This document shows positions 54,012 through 63,795 of a stretch of 64,000 nt of DNA, piece after piece (within the stretch, counting starts at the first letter, position 1; each line of letters starts with the position of its first letter). The translations under genes were made by a program, and so were the position numbers. Under the pieces are notes generated by a model that saw only the letters and a program-made list of their open reading frames with translations, was not told where the DNA came from and did not search any database. The stretch is taken from the NCBI RefSeq assembly GCF_006864535.1, contig NZ_QHLL01000001.1, positions 62,001 through 126,000 of the forward strand, in the 5' to 3' direction. The stretch is from Campylobacter sp. MIT 12-8780 (GTDB lineage Bacteria; Campylobacterota; Campylobacteria; Campylobacterales; Campylobacteraceae).

Positions 54012-55945
54012 CGAAAATATTTAAATTTTTATTTTCTTTGGTTTTGCTTCTGGTTTTAGCAGGAGGCATTTATGTGTTTGTTTTGTTTTCAAATGCTGGA
54101 GTTGAAAACTACATTTTTAAAGACTTTAAGCCAAATTTAACCACGCAAATCTTTGATCGAAATGGCAAACTTATAGCCAATATCTTTGATAAAGAGCATC
54201 GCTTTTATGCAAATTATGATGAGCTTCCACCAAGACTGATTGAAGCCTTAGTAGCTATAGAAGATACGGCTTTTTTTGAGCATGATGGGGTAAATATAGA
54301 CGCTATTGCTAGGGCTGTGATTAAGATGATACAAGCTGGACGAGCAGTTGAGGGAGCTTCAACGCTTACGCAACAGCTTATCAAAAATACCGAGCTTACT
54401 CCAGAAAAAACCATTACACGAAAGATTAAAGAAGCCTTGCTTGCATACAAGCTAGAAAATGAACTCAGCAAAGAACAAATCATCGAACGTTATTTAAATC
54501 ATATCTTTTTTGGACATGGATATTATGGGGTTAAAACTGCTGCTAGAGGGTATTTTAGAAAAGAACTTGATAGCTTAAGCTTAAAAGAAATCGCTATACT
54601 TGTAGGCTTGCCAAAAGCCCCAAGCTCCTATGATCCAACAAGGAATTTAAATCTTTCTCTTTCAAGGGCAAATGCTGTAGTGCAAAGGATGTTTAACCTT
54701 GGCTGGATCAGCGAAGCTGAATACAAACAAGCCTTAGCCGAAGTGCCGACAATTTATGATGATACGCTCACTCAAAACGCAGCTCCTTATGTGGTTGATG
54801 AAGTGATTAAAAGGCTCAGCCCTACCCTGCCTGATCTTAAAAGTGCTGGTTATAACATAGAACTTAACATAGACTTAAACGTGCAAGAACTTGCTCAAAA
54901 TGCTTTAAAATTTGGCTATGATGAGATAGTAAAACGCGATAAGGATGCAAATTTAAGCGTGTTAAATGGGGCTATGGTGGTGATGGATCATCAAAATGGC
55001 GATGTTTTAGCCCTTGTTGGTGGGGTTGATTACAATAAAAGTAATTTTAACAGAGCCACTCAAAGCTTAAGACAGCCCGGAAGCACCTTTAAACCTTTTG
55101 TATATCAAATCGCCATTGATCTAGGTTATAATCCTATGAGCGAGGTTGCTGACATCTCTCGTGTATTTGAAGGAGCAGATGGAGAAAAAGACTGGAAACC
55201 AAGCAATCTTGGCGGAAGCTTGCAAGGACTTGTTACGCTTAAAGATGCTCTAACGCGTTCAAGAAATCTTGCGACTATAAATTTAGCCCTTGATATAGGA
55301 CTTGATGTGCTTTATCAAAGAATGCTTGCCTTTGGCTTTTCTGATAAAATTCCAGCTGATTTAAGCATAGTGCTTGGAAGTTTTGGAATTTCACCTTTAG
55401 ATTTTGCTAAGTTTTATTCTATGTTTGGAAATTACGGCGTTATTGAAGAGCCTCTTATCATTAAAAATGTTAAAAACGCCAATGATGAGATCATTTTAAG
55501 CTTTGAAAGCAATGCTACAAAAGTCGCTGAGCCTGAACAAGTCTTTTTAACGCTTGATATGATGAAAAATGTTGTCAATCGCGGCACTGGTAGCAATGCT
55601 AGAGTAGCTGGCATAGAAGTAGCTGGAAAAACTGGCACGAGCAATGAAAGTATAGATACTTGGTTTGTAGGCATTACTCCAGAGATTGAAGCACTCATTT
55701 GGTACGGCAATGACAATAACAAACCACTTAAAAGGATAGAAGGTGGTGCAAGAACAGCTGCTCCTGTGTTTAAAGCTTTTCTAAGTGAGTATATCAAACT
55801 TTATCCACAAACAAAACGCGTATTTAGCGTGCCAGATAAGGTAAAAAAAGGTATGTATAACGGACAAAGTGAATACTACACACCCAAATCACCATTCCCG
55901 CAAAAAAGCATACATTCGCTTGGCGAAGATGAGATGCTCTTTTAA
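54008..55945 (+). CDS. pbpA: class A penicillin-binding protein
   Basis: The 645-residue bifunctional enzyme polymerises and cross-links peptidoglycan. After an N-terminal anchor (about 7-28) the GT51 domain shows LVAIEDTAFFEHDGVNIDAI (catalytic Glu), EGASTLTQQLIKNTEL and RKIKEALLAYKLENELSKEQ. The transpeptidase domain has RQPGSTFKPF (SxxK), TRSRNLATI (SxN) and VAGKTGTSNES (KTG). All motifs are intact. It is the last gene of alaS-maf-pbpA and is followed by a terminator-like hairpin shared with the convergent TRL-like gene. Confidence 0.95.
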   Translation: MTKIFKFLFSLVLLLVLAGGIYVFVLFSNAGVENYIFKDFKPNLTTQIFDRNGKLIANIFDKEHRFYANYDELPPRLIEALVAIEDTAFFEHDGVNIDAIARAVIKMIQAGRAVEGASTLTQQLIKNTELTPEKTITRKIKEALLAYKLENELSKEQIIERYLNHIFFGHGYYGVKTAARGYFRKELDSLSLKEIAILVGLPKAPSSYDPTRNLNLSLSRANAVVQRMFNLGWISEAEYKQALAEVPTIYDDTLTQNAAPYVVDEVIKRLSPTLPDLKSAGYNIELNIDLNVQELAQNALKFGYDEIVKRDKDANLSVLNGAMVVMDHQNGDVLALVGGVDYNKSNFNRATQSLRQPGSTFKPFVYQIAIDLGYNPMSEVADISRVFEGADGEKDWKPSNLGGSLQGLVTLKDALTRSRNLATINLALDIGLDVLYQRMLAFGFSDKIPADLSIVLGSFGISPLDFAKFYSMFGNYGVIEEPLIIKNVKNANDEIILSFESNATKVAEPEQVFLTLDMMKNVVNRGTGSNARVAGIEVAGKTGTSNESIDTWFVGITPEIEALIWYGNDNNKPLKRIEGGARTAAPVFKAFLSEYIKLYPQTKRVFSVPDKVKKGMYNGQSEYYTPKSPFPQKSIHSLGEDEMLF

Positions 55946-56010
55946 AGAGGATATTTTCTTATTGTAAAAGGCAAAAAGTAAGAAAAAAGCTGTAAGGTAG
56001 AAAAATGAAA

Positions 56011-56034
56011 AGGCAAGGAAGTTTAATCCTGCCT
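56011..56034. terminator. hairpin terminator between pbpA and the TRL-like gene
   Basis: AGGC-A-AGGA (56011-56019) pairs with TCCT-GCCT (56027-56034) around a seven-base loop, eight pairs with one bulge. Toward the minus strand it is followed by TTTTCATTTTT, a good T tract, so it terminates the TRL-like gene. Toward the plus strand only TTATT follows. Confidence 0.65.
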
Positions 56035-56045
56035 TATTACATGGG

Positions 56046-56351
56046 TTATTTACCCTTTACGATAGTTGTGTAAGTGCCATAAATTCCAAGTATGTTATTA
56101 ACTTCATAATCCACACTTTGAATTTGAGTGATACCGCCATTTTTCGCTGCTGTCGCAACTGAGCAATCATCAATAGCCACCAAAGCCAAAATACTCTTGC
56201 AAGTTGCTCTTCCTTCCTTAGAAGCACCTACGCTTGAAGTCGCTTCAACTGGAAGCTTTGCGTTTGTAAAAGCCATACCAACAGGGTGAGTTGTCGCACA
56301 AGCTGTAAAGAAAGTCGCAGCTGTAGCTGCCACAAGTAAAGTCTTTTTCAT
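56046..56351 (-). CDS. TRL-like small lipoprotein
   Basis: The 101-residue protein starts with a signal peptide (KKTLLVAATAATFFTACATT) whose Cys makes a probable lipoprotein. The mature part has HPVGMAFTNAKLPVEATS, GKASCKS-like GRATCKSILALVAIDDCSVA, and AAKNGGITQIQSVDYEVNNI, the pattern of TRL (tRNA-associated locus)-like proteins of unknown function. Two Cys (in ATCKS and DDCSV) could form a disulfide. I used the ATG at 56351 that opens the signal peptide; the open frame upstream would add 15 residues without signals. Confidence 0.8.
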   Translation of the reverse strand: MKKTLLVAATAATFFTACATTHPVGMAFTNAKLPVEATSSVGASKEGRATCKSILALVAIDDCSVATAAKNGGITQIQSVDYEVNNILGIYGTYTTIVKGK

Positions 56352-56591
56352 AAGAAACCTTTCATAATTGATTTTTAAGTAGCTCTTTAAAAGCAACTTA
56401 AAGTGGTAAATATTACCTAAAAATAATTAATAAAGCAAAATATTTATGCTTTGTTCAAAAATTCAAAATCTATGTTGACAAAACACCATCCAAACCCGCC
56501 GAGAAAAAATTTACCTTTTTCAGCATTGCGAACAAGGCGAGTATTTCTTTAATCAAAAAATATCTTTGTTTTGTTTATTTTAAATTTATTT

Positions 56592-56793
56592 TCAAAACAC
56601 TAAAAATAGATCAAATTTTTTAGTGTTTATATTTTCTAACTTAATTATTTTATCGCAAAAATACAGCACCTTCATCAAATTTATCAAAGACTTACTCCCA
56701 AGAGAGCTTACAAACCCATCTGTATTGATACGGCTTCCAAAATTCTTACCTCTTAAGAGTTCATCATATTGTATTTCTATCTTTGGCATTATA
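56592..56793 (-). ncRNA. candidate small transcript or short ORF
   Basis: On the minus strand a perfect TATAAT (56793-56788) is followed about 160 bases later by an 11-base-pair perfect hairpin: AACACTAAAAA against TTTTTAGTGTT, plus-strand arms 56596-56606 and 56617-56627. A 65-codon frame beginning MPKIEIQYDELLRG spans the interval, but its ATG lies inside the -10 hexamer, so it could not be in a transcript from that promoter. Either a small RNA of roughly 180 bases, a remnant of an older gene, or chance. No family recognised. Confidence 0.25.
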
Positions 56794-56852
56794 GTAAATT
56801 TATTGCATCACAAGGCATTTTTGAAATTTCAAGAAGTTTTTACTTGAGTGTT

Positions 56853-56883
56853 TTAAGGCACAAGCAAAAAGCCTATGCCTTAA
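56853..56883 (-). terminator. hairpin after clpB
   Basis: TTAAGGCA (56853-56860) pairs with TGCCTTAA (56876-56883), eight perfect pairs, with a second inner pairing (AAGC with GCCT-type bases) in the loop. It lies directly after the clpB stop. No T run follows on the minus strand, so terminator strength is doubtful. Confidence 0.42.
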
Positions 56884-56887
56884 GATT

Positions 56888-59461
56888 TTAAACCTTTTTA
56901 ATCACTATACCCTTCTCATCAGCATCGATTAAAATTTTATCATCAAGACTAAGCTCATCACTCAGTATCATATCGCTTAATTTATCCTCTATAAGATCAT
57001 AAATGGCTCTTTTTAAAGGACGTGCCCCAAAGTCAGGATCAAAGCCAGCTTGGGCTATGAAAAGGGCGGCATTTTCACTCAAGCTTGCTTCTATGCCCTT
57101 GCTTGCTAAAGAACTTTGCAAGTCTTTAAAGAGTAGTTTTACGATCTCAAAGGCTTCATCATTACCTAAAGCGTTAAAAGTGATGATATCATCAAGTCGG
57201 TTTAGAAATTCTGGCTTGAAAAACTTCCTTAATTCAGTTTTTACCGCACTTTCAAGCTCCTCGCCCTTTAAAGTCATAATGGCATTTGAGGCTATATTTG
57301 AAGTTAAAATGATAATGGTGTTTTTAAAATCCACGCTCACGCCCTTGCTATCAGTTGCCCTGCCATCATCAAGTATGCCCAAAAGCACATTGAAAACATC
57401 TTGATGAGCCTTTTCCACCTCATCAAATAAAAGCACGCTATAAGGCTTTCTACGCACGGCTTCAGTAAGCTCTCCGCCTTCTTCGTGTCCTACATAACCC
57501 GGAGGCGCGCCAAGTAGCCTTGAAACGCTGTGTTTTTCCATAAATTCACTCATATCAAAACGTATCATTGCCTTTTCATCATCAAACAAAAACTTAGCCA
57601 AAGCCTTAGCTGATTGAGTTTTGCCAACTCCTGTTGGACCTAAAAATAAAAAGCTTCCAATTGGCTTATTACTATCATTAAGCCCAGCTTTATTGCGTTT
57701 GATGGCTCTTGCTAGAGCTTTCATTGCCTTATCTTGTCCTATGACGCTTTGTTTTAAATGCTCTTCAACTTGTAGAAACTTTTGCTTTTCAGAAGTCAGC
57801 ATTTTTTGCACGCTTATGCCTGTCCATTTACTTAAAATTCCAGCAACTAAATCTTCATCAACTTGATTTTTAAGCAAAACCCCAGCCTCGCTCATAGCGC
57901 GCCATTTTTCATCATAGTCTTTTACCTCTTTTTCAAGGGCTGGAATTTTGCCATATTCTAGCTCGGCTGCCTTTTGAAACTCGCCTTTAGCTTTAGCTAA
58001 ACTTGCTTCATTTTTAAGAGTATCGATTTCCTTTTTCTTTTCACTGATGGCATTAAACACAGCCTTTTCATTTTCAAAACGTGAATTAAGCTCTTTTTGC
58101 TTTTCTTTGAGATTGGCTAGCTCTTTTTCTATCTCAGCAAGCCTTTTTTCATTTTTATCCTGCCCTTCCATTTTCAAGGCTTCATTTTCCACCTCTAAAG
58201 TTTCTATTTCTTTTCGCACTTTTCTTAAAGAGCTTGGCTCGCTTTCTATTTGCATTTTAAGTTCAGCTGCAGCCTCATCTATAAGATCAATAGCCTTATC
58301 AGGTAAAAAGCGATCTGCAATATAGCGCTTTGAAAGCTTTGCAGCCGCAACTAAAGCTGAATCGCTAATGCGGACATTATGATGAATTTCAAGCTTTTCT
58401 TTTATACCTCTAAGCATGGCTAAAGCTTCATTGACACTTGGCTCACTCACGCTAACTGGTTGAAATCTTCTTTGTAAGGCTGCGTCTTTTTCAAAATACT
58501 TGCGGTATTCTTTTAAAGTCGTTGCACCTATGGTGTGAAGCTCGCCTCTTGCAAGGGCTGGTTTTAAGATATTTGCAGCGTCCATACTGCCCTCACTTGC
58601 CCCAGCGCCTACTATGGTGTGAATTTCATCGATAAATAAAATGATATTTTCATTTTTAATCACCTCATTAACCACAGACTTCAGCCTATCTTCAAACTCG
58701 CCTCTATACTTTGCTCCAGCGATTAAAGCACTCATATCAAGGGCGATGAGCTTTTTATTTTGAAGGCTAGTTGGCACATCTTTTGAGATTATCCTTTGAG
58801 CTAAGGCTTCTACTATGGCAGTTTTGCCAACTCCGGGTTCTCCTAGTAAGATAGGATTATTTTTGGTTTTGCGTATGAGAATTTGCATGAGCCTTTCTAT
58901 CTCTTCTTCACGTCCAATGACTGGGTCAAGCTTGCCCTCGCTTGCTTTTAAGGTAAGATCAATGCCAAATTTATTTAAGGCATCAAGGGTTTCATCGCTT
59001 GTTTTGCTCTCTATCTTTCGCCCTGCTCTTAAGCTTTCAAGCTCTTTTTTAAACTCGCTTAAAGCAAGAAATTTACTTAGAATTTCTTTAATAGGACTTG
59101 TCTCACTTGCATTAAAAAGCCAAGTATCAACAGCTAAATAACTATCCCCCCAAGCACTCATCAAGCCCTTAGCCTGCTCTAAAGAATTAATAAACTCACT
59201 TGAAAAACGCAAATTCTCACGATTTACATTAGAAGAAGTGGCTAAACTTGCTATCTTGCTTTTGATCTCAAGCTGCACGGCTTCTTTTGAGACATTCATT
59301 TTATTAAACACTTGATTTAAAAGACTGGTGCTATCAACACTCAAAGCCCAAAAAAGATGCAAAGGCACAACTTCAGTATTTTTAGCATGGATAGCCAAAG
59401 AAGCTGCACTTTCAACATTTGCCAACATAGAATCAGTTAAAAAATCTTGTAAATTTGCCAT
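56888..59461 (-). CDS. clpB: ATP-dependent disaggregase ClpB
   Basis: ClpB works with DnaK to dissolve protein aggregates after heat shock. The 857-residue protein has the N domain ([20 protein letters not shown] onward), AAA1 with Walker [15 protein letters not shown] and [15 protein letters not shown], the middle coiled-coil domain (about 400-525), AAA2 with [18 protein letters not shown] and [11 protein letters not shown], and the C-terminal [17 protein letters not shown]. It is complete. A consensus promoter overlapped by an HspR-type operator lies upstream (59546-59575). Confidence 0.97.
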   Translation of the reverse strand: MANLQDFLTDSMLANVESAASLAIHAKNTEVVPLHLFWALSVDSTSLLNQVFNKMNVSKEAVQLEIKSKIASLATSSNVNRENLRFSSEFINSLEQAKGLMSAWGDSYLAVDTWLFNASETSPIKEILSKFLALSEFKKELESLRAGRKIESKTSDETLDALNKFGIDLTLKASEGKLDPVIGREEEIERLMQILIRKTKNNPILLGEPGVGKTAIVEALAQRIISKDVPTSLQNKKLIALDMSALIAGAKYRGEFEDRLKSVVNEVIKNENIILFIDEIHTIVGAGASEGSMDAANILKPALARGELHTIGATTLKEYRKYFEKDAALQRRFQPVSVSEPSVNEALAMLRGIKEKLEIHHNVRISDSALVAAAKLSKRYIADRFLPDKAIDLIDEAAAELKMQIESEPSSLRKVRKEIETLEVENEALKMEGQDKNEKRLAEIEKELANLKEKQKELNSRFENEKAVFNAISEKKKEIDTLKNEASLAKAKGEFQKAAELEYGKIPALEKEVKDYDEKWRAMSEAGVLLKNQVDEDLVAGILSKWTGISVQKMLTSEKQKFLQVEEHLKQSVIGQDKAMKALARAIKRNKAGLNDSNKPIGSFLFLGPTGVGKTQSAKALAKFLFDDEKAMIRFDMSEFMEKHSVSRLLGAPPGYVGHEEGGELTEAVRRKPYSVLLFDEVEKAHQDVFNVLLGILDDGRATDSKGVSVDFKNTIIILTSNIASNAIMTLKGEELESAVKTELRKFFKPEFLNRLDDIITFNALGNDEAFEIVKLLFKDLQSSLASKGIEASLSENAALFIAQAGFDPDFGARPLKRAIYDLIEDKLSDMILSDELSLDDKILIDADEKGIVIKKV

Positions 59462-59545
59462 TTTTTACTCCTTTATATCATGAATTTCAAGCCAGATAAA
59501 AGACTTTGCAAATCCAGCCAAAAATTCAAACTTTATATAAAGTGC

Positions 59546-59575
59546 ATTATATAACTTTAGTCTAGTTTTGTCAAG
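59546..59575 (-). promoter_or_regulatory. clpB promoter with HAIR-like (HspR) operator
   Basis: On the minus strand TTGACA (59574-59569) and TATAAT (59551-59546) are separated by exactly 17 bases, an ideal sigma70 promoter that is rare in this genus. The stretch 59575-59555 reads CTTGACA-N7-ACTAAAG, close to the HAIR consensus CTTGAGT-N7-ACTCAAG bound by HspR. The operator covers the -35 box and spacer, so HspR would block polymerase. Confidence 0.75.
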
Positions 59576-59644
59576 TTTTTTGAGTAAAAATTTTAAATTT
59601 TATGAAAAAATAAAAAATTAAATTTGAACTTTCATTTTTTTTGA

Positions 59645-59650
59645 TATAAT
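59645..59650 (+). promoter_or_regulatory. -10 box for the glycosyltransferase gene
   Basis: TTTTTTGATATAATATTTT contains TATAAT 48 bases ahead of the ATG at 59699; AAGGA lies near 59687-59691. So the gene is transcribed even though its frame is currently broken. Confidence 0.62.
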
Positions 59651-59698
59651 ATTTTTTAAAAAAGCCTCTAATCAAAGCTAAGATAATAAGGAAAATCA

Positions 59699-61302
59699 AT
59701 GTTTCACATAGTCTTTAATGCTGATGAAAATTATATAAAATATTGCGCTGTTTTAATGACAAGTATAATCAAAAACACTGATACTTCCAAGAAATTTAAA
59801 GATTTTTTTGATGAAGAAGCTTTAAATTCAGCTATGGGGGGGGGCACTGCACCGATAAAGAAAATTCAAATATAACTTATAAGCTCTTAAATTATGAAAA
59901 TTTAAGTGAAGAGGAAAAAACTGAGGGCTATATTTTTCACATCTTAACAGACTTTATTTCAAATTCCACTAGAAAAAAACTTAATGAACTCCAAGACGAA
60001 TTGAGTAAAATTTACCCATGCAAAATATGCATATACTTCATGAATAATGAAAAATTTAAAGATTGTGCTAGAGTTCATGCTGCAAAACATACTTCTGCAA
60101 CTTATTATAAAATGGCAATATCTTCAACATTATCAAATGACATAAAAACTTGTCTTTATCTTGATATAGATATGCTTGTTATTGCAGATTTAAGAGAATT
60201 TTTTCATATTGACCTAAAAGATAACGCTATAGCTAGTGTTTTGGACTATAAAGGTTCAAATCATAATGTACTTACTGCAAAAAATCAAAATTTAGCAGAC
60301 ATGCCCCTAAACACAAATGAAAGTTATTTTAATACAGGAATGATGCTTCTTAATTTAGCATTTTGGAGAACAAATCAACTTGAAAAAAAATGCTTTTATT
60401 TATGCAAAAACTATATCCCAAGGTGGGCAGAACAATGTATCATTAACAAAGCTGCACAGGACAAAAACATAAAACTACCTCTAAAATTTAACTTTTTTGA
60501 CTCAAATTTTCTTGAACTTGAAACTTTGGATGATAATAAATACAACAATAGAATTTTATATACAAAAAGCGAATATGAAAACTCTATGAAAAGTATTAAA
60601 GTTGTCCATTTTATATCCTATAAACCATGGAATACAATTTTTGATTCTCAATGGGATTTGAATTTAATGCAAGAAATCATATCTTTAGAACAATCATGGT
60701 GGAACACTGCCTTGACAACACCTATCTTCAAAGATGAGCTTCTTGGACTAAAATTTACACTTAAAGACAAAGAATTTCAAAATTATGTAAATCGCATCAC
60801 ACAACTTTTTATACAAAAACAAGGTGAAATTAAAGAGCTCCAAATTCAAATCTCAAATTTAAATCAAACCATTACTAAACTTGAAAATGAAAACAAAACC
60901 TTGCAAAATGAGATTATAAGTCTAAAACAAACAAAAGGAGCAGCTTTAAGAGTGCAAAATCAACTTGCCTATAAATTAGGAACTACTCTTATGTCATACT
61001 CAAAATCAAAATTTTTCTATCTTAATCCTAAATTTTATCTTACTTTGCTCAGTATCAAATCAAAGCATAAAAAGTCTAAAAAGGCTTATGAAAATTTAAT
61101 CTTTTCAAATCCTAGTTTTAAACTACCCTTGCTTGAAACTTATGCTGATTATGATGAGGCTTTAAAGGTGCAGAACTTTTTTTCTTATAGACTTGGACTT
61201 GAATTTATAAAAGCGAGTAAAACTTGGTATAAGGGTGGATTGGTAAAATTTTATTTTAAAGCAAAGAAATTAAAAAAGGAGTTTAAAAAGAAAAAAGTGT
61301 AA
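59699..61302 (+). CDS. phase-variable family-8-like glycosyltransferase, OFF at G9
   Basis: From ATG 59699 the frame reads MFHIVFNADENYIKYCAVLM, a family 8 glycosyltransferase start, and enters a run of nine G at 59836-59844. At nine it stops at 59875-59877 after about 59 codons. One extra G (or two fewer) joins it to the downstream frame (CTDKENSNITYKLL...), giving one open frame of 534 residues to 61302. Downstream are the donor-binding DxD in CLYLDIDMLVIADLREFF (about residues 152-169), SYFNTGMMLLNLAFWR, and VVHFISYKPWN, all typical of GT8. Residues from about 380 contain a coiled coil and two copies of a VQN..YrLG element. It probably adds a sugar to surface glycan. It has no counterpart beside clpB that I recall in C. 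jejuni. Confidence 0.88.
59836..59844 (+). repeat. poly-G tract (G9) in the glycosyltransferase gene
   Basis: Nine consecutive G follow GCTAT. G10 or G7 restores the 534-residue frame; G9 as seen and G8 do not. This is the classic contingency-locus arrangement of Campylobacter surface-sugar genes. Confidence 0.92.
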
Positions 61303-61348
61303 AATACTAATGTATCTATTGCCTTATTTCTCGTAATAACTCGCAAAC

Positions 61349-61621
61349 TTACTTCACAAAACTATCAATGGCTTTTTCAAGTTCTTCAACTCGCTTCATA
61401 TCGCCTTCTTCTATGGCGTGGATTATGCAGTGGCTTAAGTGTTCTTTTAAGATAGCTTTGCCGGTATTATTGATCTCGCCTCTTACTGCGGCAAGTTGTA
61501 TAAGCACTTCAGAGCAATCCTTGCCATTTTCTATCATCTTTTTAATACTTTCTAAATGCCCTATACTCTTGCTTAAGCGGTTAATCATCGCCCTATCATG
61601 CCCTTTAGAATGAGTATGCAT
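61349..61621 (-). CDS. CsoR/RcnR/FrmR-family repressor
   Basis: The 90-residue all-helical protein shows the family layout: DRAMINRLSKSIGHLESIKKM (about 9-29), then KDCSEVLIQLAAVRGEINNT with the conserved Cys, and HLSHCIIHAIEEGD with the second ligand set (His and Cys). The Cys-His-Cys pattern resembles metal- or formaldehyde-sensing repressors (CsoR/FrmR). A TAAAAT -10 (61657-61662, minus) precedes it. No efflux or detoxification gene is adjacent, so the target is unknown; it may regulate itself or a distant operon. Confidence 0.88.
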   Translation of the reverse strand: MHTHSKGHDRAMINRLSKSIGHLESIKKMIENGKDCSEVLIQLAAVRGEINNTGKAILKEHLSHCIIHAIEEGDMKRVEELEKAIDSFVK

Positions 61622-61656
61622 TATGCTTGTCCTTAAAATTTAAAAGTTTTTAAAGT

Positions 61657-61662
61657 ATTTTA
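61657..61662 (-). promoter_or_regulatory. -10 box for the CsoR-like gene
   Basis: The minus strand reads AGCTAAAATACT with TAAAAT 36 bases ahead of the ATG. An AAGGA ribosome site follows at 61630-61634. The divergent ctpA begins at 61759. Confidence 0.5.
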
Positions 61663-61758
61663 GCTTAAAATCGCATTCTTTTTAAAGATATTTACGATTT
61701 TTTAAAGAAATTTGATTAAAATAAAGCTTTTGAATTTAAGAAAAAATGGGAGTTTATT

Positions 61759-63072
61759 TTGAAAATTAAAGCAGTTTTGATGAATATATTAGGCTTTGCA
61801 AGCACCTTGTTGATTTGTTTTTTTCTTGTAAGTCAAGCTGGTGCAAAGCCAAACGAGCCTTATAGCAAGGATCAAGTGCAAAAACGCCTTGATGCTTTAG
61901 AAAAATACACAAAAACCCTTGCCATAGTCGAGCAATACTATGTTGATGATGAAAATATCAGCGATTTGATCGACAAGTCCCTTTCTGGCTTGCTTTCTAA
62001 TCTTGATGCGCACTCTTCTTTTCTCAACGAAAAGGACTTTCAAGACTTAAAAATCCAAACAAGTGGTGAATTTGGCGGACTTGGCATAAGCGTGGGTATG
62101 AAAGATGGGGTTTTAAGCGTTATCGCTCCGATTGAGGGCACACCAGCTGATAAGGCTGGTATAAAAGCTGGCGATGTGATTTTAAGGATAGATGGCGAAG
62201 CGACTTTGGGAATGAACCTTAATGACGCCGTTGATAAGATGCGAGGTAAGCCAAAAAGCACGATTAACATTACTATTTACCGAAAAGGTGGCGAAAAGCC
62301 TTTTGATATAAAGCTTACAAGAGAGATTATTAAGATAGAAAGCGTGTATTCAAAGCTTATTGAAAACGAGGACATACTCTATCTTAGAGTAACAAACTTT
62401 GATAAAAAAGTCAGCGAAGAAGCCAAAAAGCAAATCCAAAAAAATCCAAAAATCAAAGGTATAGTTCTTGATCTTAGAAACAACCCGGGCGGGCTTTTAG
62501 ATCAAGCTGTTGGACTTACAAATTTATTTGTCGATAAAGGCGTGATTGTCTCACAAAAAGGCAAAAATGAAGCTGACAATAGAGAATACCCAGCCGATCC
62601 AAGACAAAAGCTTACTGATGTGCCTTTAGTTGTGCTTGTCAATGAAGGTAGTGCAAGTGCAAGCGAGATCGTAAGTGGAGCCTTGCAAGACTTAAAGCGA
62701 GCCATCATCATCGGCACAAACACTTTTGGCAAAGGTAGCGTGCAAAGCATTATCCCGCTAAGCAACACCCAAGCTTTGAGGCTAACGGTGGCAAGGTATT
62801 ATCTTTCAAGTGGGCGCACTATACAAGCAGTGGGCGTTAAACCAGATATTGAGGTTCTAGCTGGTAAAGTCAATGTCGTTGATAATAATTTTAGCATTAA
62901 AGAAAGTGATTTAAAACTTCATCTTGAAAGTGAGCTTGAAAAAATTCAGCCAAATGAGAAAAAAACAAATTCAAAAACTGATAAAAATATCATCACTCAA
63001 GCTCAAATTTATGATGATGCACAGCTTAAATCAGCCGTTGATGCGATTAAAATCTTAAGTATTAAAGGATAA
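61759..63072 (+). CDS. ctpA: C-terminal processing (S41) peptidase CtpA
   Basis: The 437-residue periplasmic serine protease has a signal anchor (about 8-28), an S41 N-terminal part with [17 protein letters not shown], a PDZ domain ([20 protein letters not shown] and [16 protein letters not shown]), and the catalytic domain with [18 protein letters not shown] (Ser) and [16 protein letters not shown] (Lys of the Ser-Lys dyad). The start is TTG, with GGGAG at 61748-61752 at good spacing; no suitable ATG exists nearby. purC follows after four bases. Confidence 0.94.
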   Translation: MKIKAVLMNILGFASTLLICFFLVSQAGAKPNEPYSKDQVQKRLDALEKYTKTLAIVEQYYVDDENISDLIDKSLSGLLSNLDAHSSFLNEKDFQDLKIQTSGEFGGLGISVGMKDGVLSVIAPIEGTPADKAGIKAGDVILRIDGEATLGMNLNDAVDKMRGKPKSTINITIYRKGGEKPFDIKLTREIIKIESVYSKLIENEDILYLRVTNFDKKVSEEAKKQIQKNPKIKGIVLDLRNNPGGLLDQAVGLTNLFVDKGVIVSQKGKNEADNREYPADPRQKLTDVPLVVLVNEGSASASEIVSGALQDLKRAIIIGTNTFGKGSVQSIIPLSNTQALRLTVARYYLSSGRTIQAVGVKPDIEVLAGKVNVVDNNFSIKESDLKLHLESELEKIQPNEKKTNSKTDKNIITQAQIYDDAQLKSAVDAIKILSIKG

Positions 63073-63076
63073 AATC

Positions 63077-63787
63077 ATGCAAAAAAGAACCCTACTTTAT
63101 GAAGGAAAAGGCAAAAAGCTTTACACAACAGATGATGAAAATGCTTTAATTAGCGAATTTAAAGATGATCTTACTGCTTTTAATGCTGAAAAAAAAGGTT
63201 CTGAACAAGGAAAAGGGGCATTAAATTGTCAAATTTCAACACAAATTTTTAAGCTTTTAGAAAGCAAAGGCATAAAAACTCATCTTATTAAAACCCTAAA
63301 TGAAAGCGAACAACTCGTGCAAAAATGCCAAATCGTGCCTATAGAAGTCATAGTGCGTAATGTCGCTACTGGCTCACTTACAAAAAGACTTGGCATAAAA
63401 GACGGCACAAAACTGCCTTTTGCTTTGGTTGAGTTTTGTTTAAAAGATGATGCACTAGGCGATCCTTTTATCAATGATGAGCATTGCAAGCTTTTAAATT
63501 TAGTGCGTGATGAAAAAGATATAGAAAAGATCAAAGACATAGCAAGAAAAATCAATGCCATTTTGCTTGAGTTTTTTGATAGCAAAAACTTGCGTTTAAT
63601 TGACTTTAAAATCGAGCTTGGTTATAATCCTGAGGGCGAACTTGTTTTAGCTGATGAAATCAGCCCTGATAGCTGTCGTTTTTGGGATAAAGCAACAAAT
63701 GAAAAGCTTGATAAGGATCGTTTCCGTCAGGATTTAGGTAATGTCAAAATGGCGTATGAAGAAGTTTTAAAACGAATTTTAAGCTAG
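63077..63787 (+). CDS. purC: SAICAR synthetase
   Basis: PurC joins CAIR with aspartate in purine synthesis. The 236-residue protein begins [20 protein letters not shown] (SAICAR synthetase N-terminal motif) and contains [31 protein letters not shown] and [20 protein letters not shown], with the Asp and Arg residues of the active site. It is cotranscribed with ctpA upstream and purS downstream. Confidence 0.97.
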   Translation: MQKRTLLYEGKGKKLYTTDDENALISEFKDDLTAFNAEKKGSEQGKGALNCQISTQIFKLLESKGIKTHLIKTLNESEQLVQKCQIVPIEVIVRNVATGSLTKRLGIKDGTKLPFALVEFCLKDDALGDPFINDEHCKLLNLVRDEKDIEKIKDIARKINAILLEFFDSKNLRLIDFKIELGYNPEGELVLADEISPDSCRFWDKATNEKLDKDRFRQDLGNVKMAYEEVLKRILS

Positions 63788-63795
63788 GAAATATC

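Larger units (their letters stand above)
56397..56887. other. intergenic region of 491 bases with a possible small transcription unit
   Basis: This is the longest gap without a firm gene. It holds a GGTAA/TTACC inverted repeat near 56404-56416, a 65-codon minus-strand frame (56592-56789), an 11-pair perfect inverted repeat (56596-56627), a minus-strand TATAAT (56788-56793) and a hairpin after clpB (56853-56883). I see no tRNA or IS remnant. Confidence 0.6.

Noticed and set aside
55432-55797. 121-codon minus-strand ORF
   Set aside because: Antisense to the transpeptidase domain of pbpA; no start signals.
57003-57404. 133-codon plus-strand ORF
   Set aside because: Antisense to the conserved AAA2 domain of clpB; Ser/Leu-rich shadow frame.
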